Part shown: piece after piece, positions 58,157 to 64,000 of the stretch
Position numbering within the stretch: position 1 is the first letter of the stretch
Layout: each line of letters opens with the position of its first letter
Source: Gammaproteobacteria bacterium
GTDB lineage: Bacteria; Pseudomonadota; Gammaproteobacteria; Pseudomonadales; Pseudohongiellaceae
Reading direction: 5' to 3'
Length of the DNA: 64,000 nt
Assembly (NCBI GenBank): GCA_009844085.1
Contig: VYCF01000072.1
Coordinates: 124,001 to 188,000 of the forward strand
The notes under the pieces: model-generated
What the model saw: only the letters and a program-made list of their open reading frames with translations
What the model was told of the DNA's origin: nothing
The model's database searches: none
Made by a program: the position numbers and the translations under genes

Positions 58157-58524
58157 TGATAATTCCGGTTGTGCTGATAAACGTCACAACTTTGGTTAAC
58201 GCTAGGTTCGTAATCAATACATTGGGCCGGGACTGTAGTAGTCCAACCTGCGCAAACCATAGTCGTGCTTGTAGATGAACTAACGCATTCACTTGACACA
58301 AAGTCAAAAGCTTCAAAACCAGAGTAATCCCATGCCTGACAGCGTTCTAGCACCATGTATTCAGATGCCATCCATGCAATTCCCCGGCTACTGTCACCTG
58401 TTGCGCTCATGATTATCACACCATCAGCGGCGCTGCCGCCGCTGGCAAATGGAATTAGTGGCGGTGGGGGCGTAGACTCGCAACCGGCAAGACACAGCAG
58501 GCTAGCGGCTATCACTCTAATCAT
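58132..58524 (-). CDS. YecR-like lipoprotein
   Basis: 130 residues. Lipobox CLAGC followed by a Pro-rich linker, then GGSAADGVIIMSATG, a spaced Trp and RCQAWDYSGFEAF, which match the small YecR-like lipoprotein family; several cysteines follow. Role in that family is not known. It starts 20 bases after the 3' end of the tRNA-Sec gene on the same strand, so both may be on one transcript. Confidence 0.65.
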   Translation of the reverse strand: MIRVIAASLLCLAGCESTPPPPLIPFASGGSAADGVIIMSATGDSSRGIAWMASEYMVLERCQAWDYSGFEAFDFVSSECVSSSTSTTMVCAGWTTTVPAQCIDYEPSVNQSCDVYQHNRNYQCTGPRRP

Positions 58525-58544
58525 CGGCTTGCATCCTCAAGAAT

Positions 58545-58640
58545 TGGCGGAAGAGGCAGGAGTCGAACCCACCAAGCCCGTCATCAACGGACTTCACCGG
58601 GTTTGAAGTCCGGGCGCCCCACCGGGGACGACGCTCTTCC
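58545..58640 (-). tRNA. selC: tRNA-Sec (anticodon TCA)
   Basis: 96 bases on the minus strand including an encoded CCA. It lines up with E. coli selC: GGAAGA start, 6-bp D stem with CGGT loop, anticodon loop CTTCAAA, an 8-bp long variable arm with loop TGATG, and T loop TTCGACT. The acceptor has 7 pairs and the T stem 5 (two G-U), leaving C8 unpaired, or 8/4 with a C-C mismatch; E. coli has 8+5. Works with SelA and SelB encoded in this window. Confidence 0.95.
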
Positions 58641-58685
58641 GAGAAGGAGTCTAACACAGCCCGTCCAAGCGAAAACCCTGCCGGA

Positions 58686-58799
58686 TCACAGCTCCCTGTC
58701 AAACGAATCGTATACCTCGTCGAGGTGCCAGTCGTGATTTTCCGCCACGTCGAAATATCCCGAGCGAAATCGCCCGATCAGGTTGTCCTCATCTCCCAC
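58686..58799 (-). CDS. possible 37-residue acidic ORF overlapping the restriction gene end
   Basis: GTG at 58799, stop at 58686. The peptide is acidic with a coherent composition (DNLIGRFRSGYFDVAENHD at its core) and overlaps the endonuclease gene by 22 bases. It could be a tiny coupled protein or the remnant of a lost gene. I know no relative. Confidence 0.25.
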   Translation of the reverse strand: MGDEDNLIGRFRSGYFDVAENHDWHLDEVYDSFDREL

Positions 58800-59536
58800 T
58801 CCACGTGTACGGTGCATGCTTCCAAACTGATCTGCTTGACGGTGATCTTGGCGTCCGAGCGGTCCAGCGACACTCGGGCCGCAATGTCAATCCCCCGATA
58901 CGGACAATCGATAGTTGGACCGTCGGCATTGAATGACGACAGTGGCGCCTCTTGCAGCGAACGGAAAATCGCACTCGGAATCTCGACAAGTTGATATGAA
59001 GACGGGATTCCCTGTTCCGAGCGGAATGCCCTCAGCATCATTATCGAATCAACCGCTTGCATGTATTCCTGAAAAAGCGCCAATGTCCTGCTTTGCCTTT
59101 CACGGGCTGTGCGCATGTCTTGGATCCATGCCGCTTCGGTTAATTTTGAGATATGCACCGAAGTCCTGGACAACCTTTGCGCTGCCGTAGACTTCAGTGA
59201 CAGCTTCAACTTTTGCCCCCTTTCGGGGCTTACTTCGAGATCGAGAAATCTCCGAGTTTCCGAACCGTGCTCGCCAACTTCCCAACTTACCGACTCGCAG
59301 GCGTTTCGAAAAACGGTCTCAAATCCTTTCTGAACAAGCGGTTCGGTGGTGGTTCCATGGTGGACCGAAAGCGCGAGCCCGAAGTATTCGATCCATTCAC
59401 CCGGCAACCAGGATGCCGGACTGTTGACTTTCGCAAGGGGAGGAGCGGACAGGGAGTCCACCATGCGGGCAACGAAACGAATACCTGTAGGGGAAAGCGT
59501 ATCAAGCCGCGCCTTCAGTTCGGGGAGAGTTACCAA
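58778..59536 (-). CDS. SmaI-like type II restriction endonuclease
   Basis: 252 residues from a TTG at 59536, which overlaps the methylase stop by 7 bases and has AAAGG 8 bases upstream; a longer frame to 59692 would overlap the methylase by over 160 bases. As I recall SmaI (247 residues), the two agree in length and in LKSTAAQRLSRTSVHISK (114-131), SSYQLVEIPS (179-188) and LEACTVHVEW (239-247 region). I therefore expect a recognition site related to CCCGGG, but specificity cannot be read from sequence. CCCGGG does occur in the window, e.g. at 9919, 11586, 13483 and 38104. Confidence 0.78.
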   Translation of the reverse strand: MVTLPELKARLDTLSPTGIRFVARMVDSLSAPPLAKVNSPASWLPGEWIEYFGLALSVHHGTTTEPLVQKGFETVFRNACESVSWEVGEHGSETRRFLDLEVSPERGQKLKLSLKSTAAQRLSRTSVHISKLTEAAWIQDMRTARERQSRTLALFQEYMQAVDSIMMLRAFRSEQGIPSSYQLVEIPSAIFRSLQEAPLSSFNADGPTIDCPYRGIDIAARVSLDRSDAKITVKQISLEACTVHVEWEMRTT

Positions 59537-60477
59537 TTGAATAGCCTTTGTTCCATCTGCTCGACAAATGCGGGTTTCAGCTCGACGCCAACCCAGCGCC
59601 TCTCCATGCATTGCGCTGCGACGAGCGTTGTGCCCGACCCGGCATATGGATCGAGCACTACGTCTCCACACCTGCTCGTCAGGGCGATGCAACGCTCCGC
59701 GAGTGTCGCCGGCATGATTGCAGGATGATCGTCCAGATTTTCCGTGACCCGCTTCCTCGGTTCCGTCGGAATATCCCAGGTCGTTCTCAATCGGCGCGAA
59801 TTCGGACCGCGAACCGCATCCACATCGTAGAAATAGTCCTGGTTCTTTGACAGCAGAAACACTGTTTCATGCGATTTTGTCGGGCGGTCGCGAACAGATT
59901 CCGGGTGTGCGTTGGGCTTGCTCCAGATTACTTCGGAACGTAGCCACCATCCCGCTTCCTGCAAGGCGAAAGCCAATCTCCATGGAAGCCCGATCAAGTC
60001 CTTGGGCTTCAGGCCCTCGGGGGTCGGTGGACGCATGGCCATTGCCCGAGCCCTGTTCTTCTTGTCCGGCGCACGGTAGCGGCGGTTGCCCGAAGTGTAG
60101 GCGTCTCCGATATTCAGCCATACGGTTCCATCATCTCGAAGAACTCTCCTGAGTTCCTCAAACGTATCGACGATTTCATCGATGTAGTCCGTGAGCGACT
60201 CGTCGCAACCGATCTGCTGCGCCACATCGTAATCCCGCAATGACCAGTACGGAGGTGAAGTCACGACAGTCTGAATGCTGGTCCGGGGCAGCAGTCGCAA
60301 TGCTGCCTTGGCATGCCCCTGGACAAGGACATTCTGATTCAGCGAACTGACCGGATCGTCATTCTCTGTCAGCGAAACGAACTTGGGAGGCAGGGACAAA
60401 TCCAGGGCCGGATCTTCCGCGACACCGATATCGGCGGCGCGGGCGGGCACTTCCAGTCTACTTGTCGAAACGGCCAT
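59530..60477 (-). CDS. type II DNA (cytosine-N4) methyltransferase
   Basis: 315 residues. The catalytic motif TSPPYW (73-78) marks an N4-cytosine methylase of the beta type (motif IV first); the SAM-binding motif follows near the end (VLDPYAGSGTTLVAA). It should protect host sites from the coupled SmaI-like nuclease. The ATG at 60477 has GGGGAG 9 bases upstream. Methylase first and nuclease second on one transcript lets protection come before cutting. No controller (C) protein gene is seen. Confidence 0.88.
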   Translation of the reverse strand: MAVSTSRLEVPARAADIGVAEDPALDLSLPPKFVSLTENDDPVSSLNQNVLVQGHAKAALRLLPRTSIQTVVTSPPYWSLRDYDVAQQIGCDESLTDYIDEIVDTFEELRRVLRDDGTVWLNIGDAYTSGNRRYRAPDKKNRARAMAMRPPTPEGLKPKDLIGLPWRLAFALQEAGWWLRSEVIWSKPNAHPESVRDRPTKSHETVFLLSKNQDYFYDVDAVRGPNSRRLRTTWDIPTEPRKRVTENLDDHPAIMPATLAERCIALTSRCGDVVLDPYAGSGTTLVAAQCMERRWVGVELKPAFVEQMEQRLFNW

Positions 60478-60570
60478 CTTAGAACTCTCCCCTCCCTGGC
60501 TTCCTGATTTGCGAACCTGACTTTACGGGCCTTTATAGCGCCTATCTATATATCGTCCAAGAATCCTCTT

Positions 60571-60591
60571 TTTGCCAAATTTTTTGGCAAA
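60571..60591. promoter_or_regulatory. 9-bp inverted repeat upstream of the methylase gene
   Basis: TTTGCCAAA and TTTGGCAAA pair perfectly around three T, and five T follow on the plus strand. It looks like a plus-strand terminator, but no plus-strand gene ends here, so it may instead be an operator about 95 bases upstream of the methylase start. The rest of 60478-60819 holds no gene that I can support. Confidence 0.4.
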
Positions 60592-60819
60592 TTTTTGTGC
60601 CTGGATCGGATTCGCCCACATCCGGCAATAGTACCGAAACCCTTGCGCTTTTTACAGGCTGCGAAGTTCCCCGCTCCGGCTTCAGGAGCCGGCAAATGGA
60701 TGGAATCGTATGAATAAATTGACGAAAATTTCGAGGCAACCTCCTGTCTTGCCCGGGTTTTCCGCTTTGACGCATGAAGCGCCGAGCAGGGTACCAGGGC
60801 AAGACTTCGATTCTTCAAT

Positions 60820-61152
60820 TCAAATCCAGACGCCTTCCTTGTGCAGCCAAACGCCCTTGTGAAACCTGTGCTCGAATTCCACGACAACGCGCGAGCCGAG
60901 TATCGATATAGTCATCCACAAGAGCAGGTATTCCCACGGGCCGATTCTGACCGGGGGGAAGATCAGGTTGGATGTCCACGCCAGGGACGCCTGCAAAACC
61001 AAACACACGATCGGCGCCGGACGCAGAAATCCCAGATATCGACCCGACTTCCTGCTGTAGATCGCCAAGAGCAATAAGATTGAAACAAGGGTATGCGCCC
61101 CGGGAATCCAATAGCCGATGGATTCCAGCAACGCACTGTCAAAAATAGTCAT
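60820..61152 (-). CDS. small membrane protein, candidate microcin immunity protein
   Basis: 110 residues with three hydrophobic segments (about 20-33, 45-65, 73-93) and a basic, aromatic C-terminus. A very good ribosome binding site (GGGAGG) precedes the ATG at 61152. It follows the probable microcin gene by 98 bases on the same strand. Immunity proteins of class II bacteriocins are typically small membrane proteins encoded right after the toxin, so I infer that role; sequence alone does not show it. Confidence 0.6.
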
Positions 61153-61250
61153 GTCAATCCTCCCTTTTCGGTCTGCGTCCGGGCAAATTCATGCGCAGCC
61201 GCGAATCGCCGACAAATCGATGCATCCTCGAATGGACCCACAACGGACCA

Positions 61251-61538
61251 TCAGGAATAATCGCGCCACCGGCGGTTGGACTCGCCTTGCATATAGGCGC
61301 CCCACACGGAAACACCGGCGGACAAGACTCGCATTCCCGCCATGACTCCCCCGGCAACTGCGTAACCGCCCGTAAAGCCTGAAACAAGCCCCCAGCCCGC
61401 GTTCACTGCAATCTGGCCGGCACTGTCTCCGGCCCGCCATGAGGCAACTCCCGATCCCACCGCGCCCAATGCCGCGCCCGGAAATCCGAAGCCTCCATCA
61501 ACCTGTTCGATTTCGCCTTTCGTAAGTTCTCTGATCAT
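61251..61538 (-). CDS. probable class II microcin/bacteriocin precursor with double-glycine leader
   Basis: 95 residues from ATG 61538, preceded by AGGAGAG. The N-terminus MIRELTKGEIEQVDGG is a textbook double-glycine leader (xELxxxEIxxVxGG), cut after GG by peptidase-containing ABC exporters. The predicted mature part of 79 residues is rich in Gly, Ala and Val (GAALGAVGSGVASW, GGYAVAGGVMAGM) and ends in a basic, polar tail, as in colicin V-like pore formers. No exporter gene is in the window. A longer frame to 61625 lacks support. Confidence 0.75.
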   Translation of the reverse strand: MIRELTKGEIEQVDGGFGFPGAALGAVGSGVASWRAGDSAGQIAVNAGWGLVSGFTGGYAVAGGVMAGMRVLSAGVSVWGAYMQGESNRRWRDYS

Positions 61539-61716
61539 GATTCTCTCCTGAATGAATATAAGCAAATAGGTCTTGCGGGCAAACTTTAGTAACGAATACG
61601 CCAAGGCGCTAAATTTCGCGTTCACATTTCCGAGACCGGCGCTTTTCGGGTCGAGTCAACAAGTTGCGAGCGCCAACCGCATTCTGTGCAGCGATAGCGG
61701 ATGCCGCTATAATTGG

Positions 61717-62811
61717 ATGGAATTGGATGTAAAAATGGGTGGCGATAAGGTGCGAATAGACACACTGCGCATAACTTCGGAGTTTTTGCGGCTTATTGCC
61801 GCGCTCGACGAATTCAAGGGGGCATGGGAGGCCACCGGGCGCATCGCGCCCGAACGGCTGCTTGCCCTTCGCCGGGTGGCCACAATCGAAAGCATCGGCT
61901 CTTCGACCCGTATCGAGGGCGCGAGTTTGACCGACATTGAAGTGGAGCGCTTGCTATCGAGATTGGACATTACGACATTCGACACACGCGACGAGCAGGA
62001 AGTTGCCGGTTACGCCGACGCCATGAACCTCGTTTTCGACTCATGGACGGAAATCGACCTGACGGAAAACCACATCAAGCAATTGCACCAGGTGCTGTTG
62101 CAGCACTCGTCGAAAGACTTGCGCCATCGGGGCGATTACAAGACGCACGACAATCACCTGGAAGCCTTCGCCCCGGATGGAACCAGTCTGGGCGTGGTGT
62201 TCAGGACGGCCACTCCGTTCGATACCCCTCGATTGACGCGGGAACTGGTCGATTGGACGCGTGCGCAATTCGAGGCCGACGATCATCACCGACTCGTTGT
62301 GATCGCGGTTTTCGTCGTGACTTTTTTGCAAATCCATCCTTTTCAGGACGGTAACGGCCGTCTGTCCCGCATTCTCACCACCCTGCTGTTGCTGCGGGCC
62401 GGTTACGCATATGCGCCTTTCAGTTCGCTCGAAAGCGTGATCGAACAATCCAAGGAGGAATATTATTCGGCCCTGCGGCAGACCCAGCGAACCATTCGCG
62501 GCGATACTCCGGACTGGCAGCCGTGGCTTGGCTACTTCCTGCGTTCGCTGACCACGCAAAAAGATCGGCTGGAAGCGAAAATCGACCGCGAACGCCTGCT
62601 GTTCGAAAGTCTGCCCGAGTTGTCCCGGCAACTGCTCGAACTGTGCCGGGAACACGGCAGATTGACGGTGGCGATGGCCGTATCCGCCACCGGCGGGAAC
62701 CGGAATACAATCAAGGGCCACATCAAGTCCCTTTGTGGCGCCAATCACTTGCGGCGGCACGGCGCCGGCCGCGGAGCATGGTATTCACTGCGCCAGGGCG
62801 CGACCCCCTGA
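61717..62811 (+). CDS. Fic-domain protein (class II, N-terminal inhibitory helix)
   Basis: 364 residues from ATG 61717 (ATG 61735 is an alternative, since a TATAAT at 61708-61713 would start transcription near 61720). The Fic motif is complete at H207PFQDGNGRLSR, and the auto-inhibitory (S/T)xxxEG appears upstream as STRIEG, so AMP transfer should be held in check until released. A winged-helix-like C-terminus follows. Such proteins AMPylate protein targets. Divergent from the microcin gene. Confidence 0.88.
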   Translation: MELDVKMGGDKVRIDTLRITSEFLRLIAALDEFKGAWEATGRIAPERLLALRRVATIESIGSSTRIEGASLTDIEVERLLSRLDITTFDTRDEQEVAGYADAMNLVFDSWTEIDLTENHIKQLHQVLLQHSSKDLRHRGDYKTHDNHLEAFAPDGTSLGVVFRTATPFDTPRLTRELVDWTRAQFEADDHHRLVVIAVFVVTFLQIHPFQDGNGRLSRILTTLLLLRAGYAYAPFSSLESVIEQSKEEYYSALRQTQRTIRGDTPDWQPWLGYFLRSLTTQKDRLEAKIDRERLLFESLPELSRQLLELCREHGRLTVAMAVSATGGNRNTIKGHIKSLCGANHLRRHGAGRGAWYSLRQGATP

Positions 62812-62867
62812 TCGCTTGCCTATGCCCTGCGGCGAAAATAAAGTATGCTCCGGTCAAGAAAAATGCG

Positions 62868-62886
62868 GCCCCGGCAATACCGGGGC
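62868..62886. other. GC-rich hairpin between the Fic and fabH-type genes
   Basis: GCCCCGG-CAATA-CCGGGGC forms a perfect 7-bp stem with a 5-base loop in the 155-base gap. No T-run follows, so it is at best a weak terminator for the Fic gene. Confidence 0.35.
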
Positions 62887-62966
62887 GGCATGAGGCGCCG
62901 GCCGGAAGCGAATTCAGCCGCAGGGAAGCCGGGCCGACAGTTGGGATTAGGGATGGGAGCGAATTG

Positions 62967-64000
62967 ATGTATCACGCCGAGATAACCGGCTGGGGCATGT
63001 GCGTGCCTCCGGCGCGTCTCACCAATCACGATCTGGCCACTTTTCTCGATACATCGGACGAATGGATCGTTTCGAGATCCGGCATCCGCGAAAGGCGCGT
63101 CAGCCATGTCAATTTCTCCGAACTCGGGCTGGTTTCCGCCCGGCGGGCGCTGGCCGCGGCGGACGTGGATCCGGCGGACCTCGACCTGATCATGCTGGCC
63201 AGCCTGACCAACGACAGCTATTGCCCGAATACCGCCTCGATCATTCAGGACGAACTCGGCGCGCCCAGGGCCGGGGCGCTCGACATCAACACCGCCTGCA
63301 CCGGTTTCCTCTATGGCATGCATCTGTGCCGCGGCCTGATCGCGACCGGCCAGCACAAGAAGATCCTGCTGATCGGCGGCGAATTCATCACGCACTACCT
63401 GAACTGGAGTCAGCGCAGTTCGGCGATCCTGTTCGGCGATGCCTGCGGCGCGGTAGTCCTTGAGCCGAGCGAGAAACCGGTCGGCCTGCTCGCCTCGCGC
63501 ATCGGCTGCGAAGCCGACGCCAAGGAAGCGATCCAGATCACCAATTTCGGTTCGGCCTACGAACGCCTGACCGACGACTTTCTCTATGTGAAATGGAATT
63601 TCGACGGCCGCGAAGTCTTCAAGCGCGCCGTCAAGAGCATGGCCCAGGCCTGTGTCGACGTGCTCGACGAAGCAGGCGTAGACATAAGCGAAGTCGCCGT
63701 CGTCGTGCCGCACCAGGCCAACAAGCGGATTCTCGACGCGCTAGCGGCGCGTATCGGCGTACCCGAAGAAAAAGTCATCATCAACGTGGACAGGTACGGC
63801 AACACTTCGGCGGGCACGATTCCCGTCGCCCTGGTCGAAGCGCTGGAGGAAGGCCGCATCAAGCCGGGCGACTACGTATTGTCGGCCGCGTTCGGCGGGG
63901 GACTCACCTGGGCCGCCGGCCTGTTCCGGTGGGGCGATCGCGTGACCCCCCTGAAAACGAGCGACGCGGAACTGCCGCCCTGCGACAAGACCGCCCTCGA
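62967..64000 (+). CDS. 3-oxoacyl-ACP synthase III (FabH) family, 3' end outside window
   Basis: At least 344 residues, still open at the window end. The condensing-enzyme triad is C111 (NTACTGF), H249 (VVPHQANKR) and N279 (YGNTSAGT), and SDEWIVSRSGIRERR matches FabH. It should start fatty acid chains from acyl-CoA and malonyl-ACP, or make a specialised beta-keto product. GGGAG precedes the ATG by 7 bases. The frame already runs past the usual FabH end (about 317-330), so it may be a longer variant. Whether it is the housekeeping FabH cannot be told. Confidence 0.88.
   Translation, partial: MYHAEITGWGMCVPPARLTNHDLATFLDTSDEWIVSRSGIRERRVSHVNFSELGLVSARRALAAADVDPADLDLIMLASLTNDSYCPNTASIIQDELGAPRAGALDINTACTGFLYGMHLCRGLIATGQHKKILLIGGEFITHYLNWSQRSSAILFGDACGAVVLEPSEKPVGLLASRIGCEADAKEAIQITNFGSAYERLTDDFLYVKWNFDGREVFKRAVKSMAQACVDVLDEAGVDISEVAVVVPHQANKRILDALAARIGVPEEKVIINVDRYGNTSAGTIPVALVEALEEGRIKPGDYVLSAAFGGGLTWAAGLFRWGDRVTPLKTSDAELPPCDKTAL

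Noticed and set aside
58048..58278. 76-residue hydrophobic plus-strand ORF
   Set aside because: Opposite the YecR-like lipoprotein, no ribosome binding site, composition explained by the antisense.
60571..60596. rho-independent terminator
   Set aside because: The T-run is on the plus strand, where no gene ends; kept only as an inverted repeat.

Overview
The window looks like chromosomal DNA of a free-living gammaproteobacterium, GC-rich apart from a few islands. The main clue is the gene order at 8.8-19.8 kb: dksA, gluQ, a small membrane ORF, cbrA, cbrB, pcnB, panB, panC, acs. This is the Pseudomonas order as I recall it, but folK, panD, pgi and the crcZ sRNA slot are missing. The organism codes for selenocysteine: selA (32.1-33.6 kb), selB (48.1-50.1 kb) and the tRNA-Sec gene selC (58.55-58.64 kb) all lie here, unlinked to each other. 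I saw no rRNA, no other tRNA, no CRISPR array and no insertion sequence.

Layout. 0-8.7 kb: the 3' end of an outer-membrane DUF5916 protein, an alkylation-response pair (ada plus a 2OG-Fe(II) oxygenase), a coiled-coil lipoprotein, an unrecognised membrane-anchored protein, a Cys/Met-type PLP enzyme coupled to a small Rieske protein, sfsA and an aminotransferase. 8.8-19.8 kb: the dksA-cbrAB-pcnB-panBC-acs block for stringent response, carbon/nitrogen control, RNA polyadenylation, pantothenate and acetyl-CoA supply. 19.9-24.1 kb: a defence insert with McrBC (visibly AT-rich at its 5' end) and a HigBA-type toxin-antitoxin pair. 24.3-30.8 kb: a DUF58, transglutaminase, MoxR ATPase, TPR operon. 30.9-40.7 kb: an MFS exporter, selA, a hydroxyacid dehydrogenase, two convergent squalene/phytoene synthases, a beta-lactamase-fold hydrolase and pyruvate phosphate dikinase.

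40.7-46.1 kb: a large secreted protein with seven Ig-like repeats, calcium-binding repeats and a C-terminal JAMM-like metal site, followed by a shorter paralogue of its middle module. 46.3-57.1 kb: lactate permease, selB, a GCS2-family ligase coupled to an AstE/aspartoacylase-like enzyme, a PiT phosphate transporter, a penicillin-acylase-type lipoprotein and an M48 lipoprotein protease. 57.3-61.6 kb: an accessory zone around selC with small lipoproteins, a SmaI-like type II restriction-modification pair, and a probable class II microcin (double-glycine leader) with a small membrane protein that is a good immunity candidate. 61.7-64.0 kb: a Fic-domain protein and the start of a FabH-type ketoacyl synthase cut by the window end.

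The most promising undescribed items are the microcin/immunity pair (60.8-61.5 kb) and the Ig-repeat/JAMM protein with its paralogue (40.7-46.1 kb). Other points worth checking: a CbrB whose sigma54-contact loop reads GAFAGA, a gluQ frame with no ATG/GTG/TTG start, a tRNA-Sec with only 12 acceptor-plus-T base pairs, and a higBA promoter that predicts a leaderless toxin mRNA. All function calls come from reading the sequence and recalled family knowledge; no database search was run.
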